Shown: positions 21,203-32,486 of the stretch, one piece after another
How positions within the stretch are numbered: position 1 is the first letter of the stretch
How the letters are laid out: each line of letters starts with the position of its first letter
Assembly (NCBI GenBank): GCA_039583875.1
Contig: CM077166.1
Coordinates: 85,310,564 to 85,374,563 of the forward strand
From: Platanthera guangdongensis
Taxonomy: Eukaryota; Streptophyta; Magnoliopsida; Asparagales; Orchidaceae
DNA: 64,000 nucleotides
Direction: 5' to 3'
Position numbers and translations under genes: made by a program
Notes under the pieces: model-generated
The model's database searches: none
Seen by the model: the letters and a program-made list of their open reading frames with translations, nothing else
Told to the model about the DNA's origin: nothing

Positions 21203-23243
21203 ATGGGTTCTTCAGAGAATCACAAGGAATTGGGTTCAATGAAATTGCCTATTTGCAGGAAGGAAATCTTTGGAATCTGGAAAGAGAGGGTAAGGCTATT
21301 TATGGAGGCCTCAGACCCAAGAATCTACATCACAGTTAAGGAAGGGCCTTATGTGCCAATGAAGATTTCAGTACTGGATGCAAATCAGAGGACTCCAAAG
21401 GATTTCTCTGAGATGACCAAGGATGAAATTGTCCTAGCCACTATGAACAAAAGGGCACAAAACATTATAGTAAGTGCCATTGATGATGCCACCTTCCAGA
21501 ACTTAATTCACTGTAAGACAGCAAAAGAGATGTGGGACACTCTTATAGTGTATATGGAAGGATTCTGAAGAAGTTAGGCAAGATAGGAAGTCCTTGCTTA
21601 ATCAAGAGTATGAGAGCTTTAGGCAAGGAAGAGGAGATAGCATCACTGAATGCTACAAGAAGTTCTATAGAATTGTTAATGAACTCATGTCCTATGGAAG
21701 AGAGTTCACTAACTATGAATTGAATGATAAGTTCTTAAGGTCCCTAACCAAAGATTGGGACACCAAGATCTGTGCCATCAGAGAAATGGCAAAGTTGGGA
21801 GAAATTCCTCCTCCCACACTGTTTGGCAAGTTGTTGTCTTATGAGATGCAGCTGTCAGTGAGAAAAGAGGAGGAAAAATCAACAAGGACTGAGCACAGGG
21901 AAAGGACAGTTGCCTTCAAGTCAGAAGTACCTAGAAAGGGCAGGACTAAGTCATCAACTCCTCCTCCAGAGGTAGTTGAATCAGAATCTGATGAGTCTGT
22001 TAGCACAAAGTCTACAAGCAGTGAAAGTGATGAAGACTTTGCTGCATTCACCAGACATTTTCAGAAATTCCTGAAGAAGAAACAGTGGAGGTCCAGACCT
22101 TCATTTTCCAAAGGGAAAGAAGTCCAGTATCAGGAGAAGAAGCCTTCAAAGAAGGACAAGAAAAAGACAAAGACTAGCAAGGCAACTGGGTCTAAGATAG
22201 TATGTTACTGCTGCAATAGACAGGGTCATGTAATTGCAGATTGTCCTGAGAGAAGAAAAGAATCCAGTGACAAAAAGAAGACTCACTTCAAAGGAAAGAA
22301 GGAGAAGTCCTTTGTTGCAAAGAATGAGAAGACTCTTTCAGACATTTCTTCTTCAGACACTGAGACAGATGCTGAAGCCTACATAGGGCTATTTGCTGAA
22401 GAAGAAGAAGAGTTTATGCAGATCATGGAATCAATCTATGAACAAGAAGAGTGTCAGTGCCAAGGACTGATGGCATTGACTGAAAGTACCAGAATCCTGG
22501 AGCAGCCAGGACTTAGTCAGGTACAAAGTCCAACTCAAAGTTCAGATTCCAGCTCTAGTTCAGAGTCAGATTCATCTTCATCAAATGATGGAAGTGTTTC
22601 TGAATCTGAGGGAGATATTCATCAGCTCTTAGATGAATATAAAGTACTGTTGCAAGCCTATAAGAAAAGCAAGACCCTAGCCAAAAGTCAGGCAAAGGAG
22701 ATTGCTGATCTCAAGGCAGCTGCAACATATTTTGAGAAGAAATTTGATCAAAAGCTCAATGAGGTAGCCAGGCTGAAACACATTACTGTGATTCAGATGG
22801 GAACTATCACCTATAAAAATGATCAAATTAAGAGACTGGAGATCAATCTTCAGAAGGAAAGAGAGCTAGTTGCTAGGTTTTCAAAACCTAAATCAGTGCT
22901 ACCCTTGATTGATGAATTTGTTCATCATAAAGGAAAGGCTGGACTGGGTTTTATTAAACCAGCTAGGACTGTTCAGGATCAGTCCAAGTCCAAGGGCAAA
23001 GCCCCAACATTCAATAAGCCTGCTGTAGTCAAGACAACCAAGTCTGTACCTAAGCAAAGGTACAACAAGTTTGAATGCTGGTGCTATGGCAAAGTTGGCC
23101 ACTTTGCCTTGGACTGTTGGCACAATGCAAGTGCCAATGGGTGTAGCAAGCTACCTGGTGGAAAGCCAGTAGGTAGCTATGTCATGTTGCAAACTAACAA
23201 TCACCAAGGACCCAAGTTTACTTTGGGTTCTAAGGTTCATTAA
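21203..23243 (+). pseudogene. Element G gag, one frameshift
   Basis: ATG at 21203 opens a Copia gag (UBN2-type: EIFGIWKERVRLFM, then TAKEMWDTL). A one-base insertion near 21563 (GGATTCTGAAG) ends this frame at 21568, and gag continues in the next frame from about 21565 to 23243. That part has Ser/Glu-rich acidic tracts, a CCHC zinc knuckle CYCCNRQGHVIADC, a predicted coiled-coil stretch (about 22620-22890), and a second knuckle-like CWCYGKVGHFALDC whose second Cys is displaced by one residue. Gag would package RNA. The lesion should truncate it at about 120 residues. Confidence 0.88.
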
Positions 23244-23245
23244 TT

Positions 23246-24178
23246 TGTTTTACAGGTGAATCCATTGGCCATACCCCAACATGGTACTTGGATAGTGGAT
23301 GTTCCAGACATATGACTGGAACAAGGAGACTACTGAAGGACTACATTCCAATCAAAAATGGTCCTAAAGTGACCTTTGGTGGTTCTGAAAAAGGAATCAT
23401 CAAAGGGTTTGGTAACATTTCTTCAAACCTTGTTACCATTACTCAAGTGGCTTATGTTAAAGGGTTGAAACACAACCTTATAAGTATAAGTCAGTTAAGT
23501 GATGTAGGGTATGACATCTCATTTGTTAAAAATGGTTGTCATATCAAGAGGTCAAGTGATCAAGAGATCATTTTGACAGGATATAGAAAGAGGAATGTCT
23601 ACTGTCTAGACATCATGATTGAGAACAATGGTTCTCCTGTTTGTCTTGTAGCTGATGAGACAGTCTCTCATTGTGTCAAGTGGCACAAGAGGCTAGCTCA
23701 TCTTAACTACAAGACTATTAGCAAACTCTTTAGCAAAGAGTTAGTGAGGAATGGTCCTCAAGTTAAGTGTGTTAAAGATGGCATTTGCTCAGCTTGTCAA
23801 AAGGGCAAGCAGACCAAATCCACCTTTAAAAGCATTGAGAACAAAGATGCTGTGAGGTGCTTATACCTCTTGCATATGGATCTCTTTGGTCCAATGCCAG
23901 TTCACAGCTTAGGTAGGAAGGTCTATACCTTTGTAGTTGTTGATGACTACTCAAGGTTTTCCTGGGTGTTCTTCTTAAGGCAGAAATCTGAAACACCTAG
24001 TGTCTTCTACAGCTTTGTCAAGCAAATTCAGAATGAACTAAATAGTACTGTGGTCAAAATTAGAAGTGACCATGGTACTGAGTTTCAATCTGAAAGCATG
24101 ACAAAACTATGTGAAGACTTTGGGATATTTCAAGAATTCTCTTCACCTAGAACATCCTCAGCAAAATGGCATTGCTGA
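23246..24178 (+). pseudogene. Element G pol part 1: protease and integrase
   Basis: The frame opens after a gag stop and a pyrimidine-rich TTTGTTTTACAG. Protease shows WYLDSGCSRHMTG with the catalytic D-S-G. Integrase follows with its zinc-binding end (WHKRLAHLN and CSACQKGKQTKS), then core motifs LHMDLFGPM and RSDHGTEFQS carrying the first two catalytic acidic residues. An extra T near 24155 shifts the frame just before the third catalytic residue, ending this ORF at 24178. Gag and pol lie in different frames here, so either a lesion, frameshifting or splicing is involved at 23243. Confidence 0.9.
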
Positions 24179-26417
24179 GAGGAAGAATAGAACCTTGATA
24201 GAGGCTGGTAGAACCCTACTTAGTGATACATCACTGCCTGAGTATTTCTGGGCTGAAGCAGTTAACACTGCATGCCATGTGATAAATAGGGCTACCATCA
24301 CTAAAAGGTTAAATAAGACCCCCTATGAAGTTGTGAAAGGCAGGAAACCAAACCTGTCCTATTTCAGGATTTTTGGTTGCAAATGCTTCATACTTAACAA
24401 TGGGAAGTCTTACTTAACTAAGTTTGCTGCCAAGTCTCAAGAGGGAGTGTTTGTTTGGTACAGCAATAATAGTAAGGCTTATAGAGTCTACAACTTGACT
24501 ACACAAGTTGTAGAGGAGTCTGTGCATGTAGTTTTTGATGAGACAAAACTTATTAACAATGAGTTGTCTAGTAGTGTGTGCAGCCCCACAGGTCTTACTA
24601 AGAAGATGGACAAGCTAACCATAGAAGATGTACCTGCTGCAAGACAGCAAGTAGAAGAAGATGGCTTATGTCCAGGGGGAGAACTACATGTACCAGGAAC
24701 TGAAGAAGTACAAGGAACTCAACATGATGAAGATGCTGTAGAAGTACAACCAGAAGTAAGGATGCCTCCAGCCAACAGGCATCTAAGAGATCATCCAGTA
24801 GAGCTGATTATTGGAGATCCAAGACAAGTTGTTCAGACAAGGAGCAGAAATCAGAATGCTGTAGTATATTCAAGTTTTCTGTCTCAAATAGAACCAAAGA
24901 AATTTGAAGAAGCTATACAAGATCCACAGTGGACTGAAGCAATGCAGGAAGAGCTTAATCAGTTCAAAAGGTGCAAGGTTTGGGACCTGGTTCCTAAACC
25001 TAAAGATCACAATGTGATAGGAACAAAGTGGATCTATAGGAATAAGTTAGATGAACAAGGAGTTATCATTAAGAATAAAGCAAGACTGGTTGCAAAAGGA
25101 TATAGGCAAGAAGAAGGTATTGATTTTGATCAAACCTTTGCTCCAGTAGCCAGACTGGAAGCCATAAGGATGTTCTTGGCCTATGCAACCTATCAAGGAT
25201 TCAAGGTATACCAAATGGATGTGAAGTCAGCATTCCTAAATGGTAATTTGAAAGAAGAAGTCTATGTGGAGCAGCCTGCAGGTTTTGTTGATCCAACTCT
25301 ACCTCATTATGTCTATAGACTTAGGAAAGCATTATATGGGTTAAAACAAGCACCTAGAGCTTGGTATGAAACCCTATCTAGTTTCCTCATTGAGAACAAG
25401 TTCTCAAGGGGGAAAATAGATAAGACTCTATTCCTTAGGGAATCTAGAGGCAAAGTCATACTTGTCCAAATATATGTAGATGACATTATATTTGGGTCTA
25501 CTGAAAGTAGCCTTTGCAAAAAGTTTGCAAAGCTTATGCAAAGTCAATTTGAGATGAGTAGTATGGGAGAACTAAAGTTTTTCTTGGGTCTCCAAGTTAA
25601 ACAGACTGAAAGTGGTCTATCCATATGTCAGTCCAAGTTCACCCTAGAACTCATAAGGAAATATGGTATGGATTCATCCAGTACCATGAAGACTCCTATG
25701 GGGTCAAGTATGTCTCTTAGCAAGGATGATACAGGGAAACCTGTAGATGAAACCTTGTATAGAGGGATAGTTGGCTCCTTACTATACTTGACTGCAAGTA
25801 GGCCTGACATTATGTATGCTATATGTGTTTGTGCCAGGTATCAAGCCTGCCCTAAAGAGTCTCACTTGACTGCAGTCAAGAGAATTTTGAGATATCTAAA
25901 GGGCACTCCCTATCTAGGCCTCTGGTACCCTAGGAATGGAGATTTTGATCTAACAGGCTATTCAGATGCAGACTTTGCAGGATGCAAAGAAGATAGAAAG
26001 AGCACTACTGGATCCTGTCAATTCCTAGGTGGAAGACTCATTTCATGGAGCAGCAAAAAGCAGACTAGTGTGGCTATCTCCACAGCTGAGTCAGAATATG
26101 TAGCTGCAGGAAGTTGCTGTGCTCAACTTCTATGGATTCAACATCAGCTAGTTGATTATGGATTTCAGGTAAGTAGAACTCCACTTTTCTGTGATTCTAC
26201 AAGTGCTATTTCAATAGCTAATAATCCTGTATCACATAGTAGAACAAAACATATTGAGATTAAATATCACTTTCTTAGGGAGCATGTAGAAAGAAATGAT
26301 ATTGCACTTGAATATGTTAAAACTGATAATCAGATAGCTGACATGTTTACTAAGCCCTTAGAAGAAGCTAAGTTCAATAGATTCAAAATTGAACTAGGTA
26401 TGATAAACTTAGACTAA
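24111..26417 (+). pseudogene. Element G pol part 2: integrase end, reverse transcriptase, RNase H
   Basis: After the frameshift the frame carries [15 protein letters not shown] with the integrase catalytic Glu, the GKPY/C-terminal integrase region, then RT ([35 protein letters not shown] at about 25470) and RNase H ([49 protein letters not shown]). All RT and RNase H catalytic residues I can identify are intact over about 730 codons. The ORF ends at TAA 26415-26417. With the upstream lesion the domain could only be made by frameshifting. Confidence 0.93.
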
Positions 26418-26448
26418 GTTTACAGAACTAAAAATTGGCTAAGTAAAA

Positions 26449-26900
26449 AGGTGTCGACACATAGACAAGTCTATGTCGACACAGAATAGTAAGTGTCGAC
26501 ACTTCAGGAAAATGGTGTCGACACATCTAGGAAGTTGGTGTCGACACTTCAGAATGTTAGTGTCGACACATGTCAAGTAGGTGTCGACACATTCTATGTG
26601 GTGTCGACACTTAAGTTTTACTCAGAATTTTCTAAGTAACGTCTCGACTACATGTCGAGTAGAGTGGTGTCGACACATAAACATGTGTCGACACATAAAA
26701 TCTATTGACTAAACTTGTGTCAACACATGAGTGTCGAGACATTATAAGTCAGTGTCGACACTTATTGCCAGTGTCGACACATCTTTAGTAATCCATCCCG
26801 CCTGTTCGTCTTCAAACCAGAAAGGTATAAATAGGATTCTGTCTTTGTTTGTCGACACGCTTTCAGAGTTTCGAGACCAAAACTGCTGTGTCGACATTTC
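26449..26900 (+). repeat. Internal GTGTCGACAC array between pol and ORF2 of G
   Basis: About fourteen copies of the same LTR palindrome lie in the 500-bp gap between pol and ORF2, ending within 50 bp of the ORF2 ATG. The array and the TATA box inside it reproduce the U3 layout of the LTR. Confidence 0.9.
26826..26835 (+). promoter_or_regulatory. Internal TATA box upstream of G ORF2
   Basis: TATAAATAGG, identical over ten bases to the LTR TATA box, sits downstream of most of the palindrome array and 97 bp upstream of the ORF2 ATG (26932). It would support a separate transcript for ORF2. Confidence 0.65.
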
Positions 26901-26931
26901 TCTTTTCTCAAGACTAATTCTACAAACCCTA

Positions 26932-29778
26932 ATGGCTCCCAAGCTCGAGGAGAACGTCAATGAAGGCTATGAACTGGTTCGTGGCGCATTCGACGATGGC
27001 GATCAAGAAATCCAATCGGTGGTAACCCTAGTCACCGATTCTGGATTGGAGTACTTGGTTTCAGAACCAACAAAAATATGGTAGAAGGAAGTTCTCGAAT
27101 TCCTTACTGGAGCTTCAGTAGATGACTCAGGTCACAAAATCAAATCAAGAGTGCATGGCACCAAGGTCAAGATTTCACCCAAAACTCTAAGAAAGGTACT
27201 TCAGCTACCTAGAATTCAAGCAGAAGAGGAAGTGACTACATCTAAGATCAGGGAAGCACTTACCTGGTGTGGTCTTGACTCTAAGATGAAAATAGGTTCT
27301 GTCTTTAACAGAAAAGGCATGAACATTCAAGGAAAGTTTCTGTCAGAAATAGTGGGAAAGGTTATCCTCAGTAAACCTGGAGGGCATGACAGGGTGTCAG
27401 CCTCCATGTTCAATGTCATGACCAGAATCATCTTAAACCTAAAAACAGATTGGTCAATGGTTATCTTTGAAAAGATAAAGGAAAGTCTAAAGAAGCCCAA
27501 TCTGGGCATGATACTTAGTCTCTACCTGGCTGGTACAATACCAGAGGTAATGAGCACTGCTGCAGGTAGCAAAATCAAACACATGAGAAAGATGGACATG
27601 AGGATCTTTTCTAGGTGGAAAAGAGTGCTGTCAAAGGATATACCTACACCTGAGAAGGAAGTTACTAAGAAAGATTCTCCTCCCAGGAAGAAGAGAAAAA
27701 CTGCAGTTGTGACACAAGAGTCCTCAAGCAGTTCTGAAAGTGAAGAACAAGTGGTGTTTACACCTGATGAACAAGAAGAGGAGACAGTAGTCAAAACCCC
27801 TGCTGCTCAAGATGTGGCTGAGATTCAGGGGGAGCTCCCTCACACTAGCCCCATCCCTAGGGATCCAAGCCAGGGGGAGCTTCCAGGTGTAGAAGAACCA
27901 TCTACACTGGAGAGTGAGCAAGCTACACTCATTATCCAAGAGGTACTTTCTGACCTCAATACTTTAGATTTTTCTGTAATAGATTCTGATTTGTCTGATG
28001 TCCATCAGCAAACTCAGCAAGCAAATCAAGAACCAGATGTTGTTCTCCAAGACACATCAGTAGTACAAGAAGTAGTTCCTGATAAAGTAGTTGAAGAACC
28101 AAGTACATCTCTTGCACAGTCACCTCCTGAATACACAATGGAAGACCTCTTTCTGAATTTAGATCAAGAGGATTTTGACATGGACAAGAATGCTGCTGCT
28201 GAAGAGAAGGGTGCTGTTGTTGATGGGGAGAACTTGGAAGTTCAGGAAGAGCCTATAAGGCAAGAAAGTGAGAATGCACTTGATGTGCAAGCTGACCAAC
28301 CATCAAGCCCTAAGGACAGGGTGAATATAGCCAGTACTTCAGAGTCTGAGGAAGATGAGACTGAACAAGCTAAAAAGAAGAAATTCTTTGTATTCAAAAG
28401 AAGGAGTCAGAGCTACAAGAAGGCTCTACAAACTATTGCTAAACAATCCTTAGTCACACAAGCTCCATCTCCTGATTACAGTGCATTAATGGTAGCCCTG
28501 CAAATCAAGCTGGATGAGCAAAGGAAGGCTATAGAGACTTATGTTGATGAAGGGCACAAGACCCTACAATTTGATCTGGCACAGGACATCAAGTCAATAA
28601 GGTTTGAAATGAACCTTAATAAAAAGGAGATGAATGAATGCTTCCACAAGGGTGGAAATGCAGTTGTGTTTCTGGCAACACATCAAGAGAAGATAAAGGA
28701 AAAAATAGATGATATAGCATTGAAAAAGGGATATGTGCTGGAAAATCAATTAAGGATGAATGATAATTTGACTGCATCCCACAATGCTATAGTCACTGAA
28801 CTAAAGAATAAGACTGCTGAACCTTCAACATCATCTGCTACTGCAAAGGCTGAATTTGATAAAGCTTTTCAAGATGAAATTGCTGCTGTCAAGACTGCAA
28901 TCAAGGATTCACAGAAGGTCATTTCTGAACAGCTTACAAAGCTTAGACCTTATTTTCAGGATGGAATCAGGTACTTGGACAGCCAAATCAGGTTCCAGAA
29001 AGATGATGTAAGAGATCATGTTGCACAAGAAGTCATAAAGGGGGAGAGGGTGTTAGTCAAAGCAAGCTCAGACCATACTAAGTGGATATCAAATTCCATC
29101 AGGGCTACCCTTGGATATCCTCCCCTGTGTGATGATGATAATGTTGCTAAATCAGGAATTCAAAGTGCATATCTTGGAGGTGAGCAACAGGAAGTAGCTC
29201 AAGTCATTTATCCACCTCCAGATTTTGAAATGATTCATGCAGATGTAAGCACAATGTATAGCCCAACTGCTAGAAAGTCACATGTTATTCTGGAAAAGGT
29301 TGTTCAACCTATAACAGCAGCTATGCAAGAGGCTTTGGACAAAGAAGAAGAGACAAGGCTGTCAAAGAAGAAGTTTAGGGAACTAGCTGAGCAGAAGCCA
29401 GATTTTGAACAGTGGAGCCCTACTTCTAGGAACATCATTCTCACAGCCTGGAAAGCAGCTAAGGACAATGCTCATGAAAGGAACAAATGGTTTTCAGAAG
29501 CAGAATGGAGAAAGCATGAGATTAGGCAGGAAGCCATTGTCCAGTATAGAAGGAAGGCTAAGTTAGGAAAGCTACCTCCTACAGCTGTGGAGCCTAGCAA
29601 GTTCTTTCCTAAGCCCTATCATTACTTTGAGAGACAGAAAATCAAGGCTGAAGAACTAAAGAAGAAGGACTCCAAAGGAAAGAAGACTGCTGAGACTGAG
29701 CCTGCTGCTGCTGCTACTGTAAAGGCCAAAGTACAAGCTGGGAAAGGAATAGTTATAAAAGAACCAGATCAGAGCTAG
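26932..29778 (+). pseudogene. Element G ORF2, envelope-position protein with one amber codon
   Basis: ATG at 26932 opens a long frame broken by one TAG (27082-27084) after 50 codons, then open for 897 codons. The N-terminal region (FLTGA, VHGTKVKISPKTLRKVLQLP) resembles a domain found in many plant transposon proteins. Then come acidic Ser/Glu tracts, a basic patch (KKKKFFVFKRRSQSYKKA), long helical, probably coiled-coil segments, and a Lys-rich C-terminus. I see no signal peptide or clear membrane segment, so an envelope role is only by position in Sireviruses. The TAG could be a lesion or be read through. Confidence 0.8.
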
Positions 29779-30070
29779 CCTAAGATTAGACTAAGAAACA
29801 TTGTTGTAATCTTTTACATATGCAATATTTTTGTAAAACAATGGAAATGTATTAAAACAATGTTAGAACAATTTTTGATAAATATATCTCATGATTGTTC
29901 AGAAGCATGTGTCTATTTCTTGTTTGTTCTGCAATGTTTAATGAGTATACATGTGTGCTTTATTACATGTTTAAGTTTACCCTGTTGACATATACCTGCT
30001 TTACATCATTCTCTAATTTTTAATTATGAGTGGTGTATATCATTGACTAAGGGTTATGACTTCTCCAAAT
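29779..30070 (+). other. Noncoding region between ORF2 and polypurine tract of G
   Basis: AT-rich 3' untranslated sequence with no reading frame of note; no motif array here. Confidence 0.6.
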
Positions 30071-30080
30071 AGGGGGAGAT
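30071..30080 (+). promoter_or_regulatory. Element G polypurine tract
   Basis: AGGGGGAGAT directly precedes the 3' LTR start TGTTGGG; this is the plus-strand primer of reverse transcription. Confidence 0.85.
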
Positions 30081-32208
30081 TGTTGGGTACATTGGTCAAA
30101 TATACCTGATTTGAAGAAGCCTCACCTAACTCAATGATATACATCATAATGTATTTGATGTTTGTTTGAGTTACTTGTGCAGGTTAGGTATTCACTGGAC
30201 TGAAGCTAAAAGTTTCTAAGTCCATGTGTCGACACCCAGAGGGAAAGTGTCGACACTTGAGAAAGCTTGTGTCGACACCCAGACAAGCTGTGTCGACACT
30301 TGGAGTAATTGTGTCGACACCTGAGAAGAAGAGTCGACACCAGTCAGAAAGTGTCGACACTTGGAGCTGTGTCGACACTCAGTGAAGAAGAATGCAGAAA
30401 ATCTGTGTCGACACTTAGCAGAAGTGTCGACACCTAGAAGAGCTGAGTCTACATCAGAAAGTGTCGACACTTGGTGTTGTGTCGACACTCAGCAAAATTC
30501 TGCAGAGACTAAGGACAAGTGTCGACACTCAACACAATGTGTCGACACTCAATCAGCAGAGTCAACATATGAAGAATGTGTCGACACTCAGCACAATGTG
30601 TCGACACACACTCAAAGGAGTCAACACTTGAAGTATGTGTCGACACTCAGCACAATGCGTCGACACACAACCAGAAGAGTCAACACTTGAAGAAAGTGTC
30701 GACACCCAACACAATGTGTCGACACTTAGTTGAAGACTCTACACTTGAAGAAAGTGTCGACACAAGGAGCTGTGTCGACACTTAGCAGAGAACAAAAAAG
30801 TTTACAAAATATTCTAAGTGCAAGTGTCGACACTAAGGGAATGTGTCGACACTCAGCTGAAGAAACAAAATTGAAGACTTGTGTCGACACCAAGAAGCAG
30901 TGTCGACACTTGACAGTTTCAACACATGAAGATGTGTCGACACAAAGGAGATATGTCGACACTTAGAAGAAAACAGTTAAAGAATGAAGAACAAGTACTT
31001 GTGTCGACACTCAATTTCAGTGTCGACACATGCAGAAGAATCTGTGTCGAGACATACAAGGAGTTGTGTCGACACCTTGTAGACTTGTGTCGACAGTTAC
31101 ACAGCATGTGTCGACACTTGGTCTATAAGTGTCGACACTTAAGAACAGAAAGTCTCGACACTATCTGACAGTTAGAGAATTTCAAGAAGTGACTGGTTGA
31201 CATGACAGCTGCCGATCTAGCCGGTCTACAGCAACTGTCAGGGAAGTCAGAAGTCTGTTATGAACCGGACCAGCTGGTTACCATGAAGAAGGCCTATAAA
31301 TAGGCACTGACTGTTTACAGAAATAATGTACAAGTTGTTGTTGTTGCTGTTGAAGCTATTTGAAGTATTTGATCAGATTATTCAAGTAATCAGAAAAGTG
31401 GTACACAGAGTATCAACACAAGAAGATCTTGTTGTCCAACAGCAGATCTAAGAAGTTGGAGAGAGAGAGCTCCAATCAAGAATTCAGTCTTTGGAACTAA
31501 GGCTGAGAAGAAGGGTTCAGAATCATCTGGATCTCAAGAAGCAGAGGTCAAGGATCAACTGCAGAGGATTCAGACTAATTCAGTTCTACTCAAGAAGCTT
31601 TGAAGGAAGCTAAGTCAGTTTGGATCTAGCTGAGTTCTTCCAAGAACTCTTCAAGAAACTCTCAACTCCTCTCTTATTTTCTGAGTTGTAGAGTTAGTTA
31701 TTGTAATTCAATTTTAACTTGTAGGATCCATTGGATCTGAGTGAATTGTAAGCCTATTTTATAAAGGCTGAGGGTAGGGCTTGGTTGCCTGAGTGTAGGA
31801 GTTGAAGAACTCTGAGTGTAGGCCTTAATTGGCTGAGTGTAGGACTTAATTGGCTGAGTGTAAGCCTGGGTGGCTGAGTGTAGGCCTTGGTGGCTGAGTG
31901 TAAGGCTTTGGGCCTGAGGTGTAGGAACCTAGTTGGGTTCTGAGATAGTGGAGAAGTTTGGCCGAATCTAGTACACTGCTAGATAGGCGAAGGGGGAAAG
32001 TGGATGTACCCAAAGATTGGGGAACCACTATAAATTTGTGTGTCTGCTGTGCTATGCAGTGTTGTGGATTAGCAGTTTATATTTTGTTTTTGCTGTTAGC
32101 TGTAGAAATCTGTGAAATAACTGTGTTGCTGCCAACAAAGTTTTAAAAAGGTTTAGGTCACCTATTCACCCCCCCCCCCCTCTAGGTGTTTAGGTACCAT
32201 ATCTTTCA
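30081..32208 (+). repeat. Element G 3' LTR, 2128 bp
   Basis: Near-identical to 18973-21098, including the palindrome array (about 30226-31150), TATA box (31295-31304), minisatellite and C-loop hairpin. Differences are mostly single transitions plus C-run length. Followed by ATATG duplication, then F resumes. Confidence 0.93.
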
Positions 32209-32486
32209 ATATGTTGTACCGGGCTTAAGCCCGTATTTTGCTACTCTGATGTATTATTCTGTGGACACTCCCTTCGTGGAGTTATATTTTTTATGACACG
32301 TGATTCTCTGTGGACTGCAATTTGCATTTACATCTTTATGCTACTTTTCTGCGATCGAATTCGGCCGGCAGAATCGGCGCCTTGTGGTGATGACCCTTCA
32401 GGGCGTGAAGGAGTCACCGCAAAACGGCAGTTCTGGGCCTAAGACCCCGGTGTTGTAAAAGAAAAAAAAGGGGGTCTTACAGAGAA

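Larger units (their letters stand above)
18973..32208 (+). mobile_element. Element G: near-complete Sirevirus (Ty1/Copia), 13.2 kb
   Basis: LTRs 18973-21098 and 30081-32208, primer site, gag, pol in Copia order, a third large ORF in the envelope position, and a polypurine tract. Flanked by ATATG at 18968-18972 and 32209-32213. The size, the extra ORF and repeated palindromes in noncoding DNA match Sireviruses (SIRE1/Maximus group). LTRs differ at about 22-25 sites by my hand count (about 1%), indicating a recent insertion. Two one-base insertions and one TAG break the ORFs. Confidence 0.93.
14135..32481 (+). mobile_element. Element F: giant Tekay-like solo LTR (about 5.1 kb net), split by G
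   Basis: It starts TGTAACATCTC at 14135 and ends GGGGTCTTACA at 32481, flanked by GAGAA at 14130-14134 and 32482-32486. After removing G and one copy of its target duplication, about 5.1 kb remains with no gag or pol reading frame, no primer site and no internal LTR pair, so a solo LTR left by recombination is the best reading. Ends, overall order and U5 stem-loops match element A's LTR. 60013-64000 is a second LTR of this family. 16700-18380 shows nothing beyond weak similarity to N. Confidence 0.8.
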
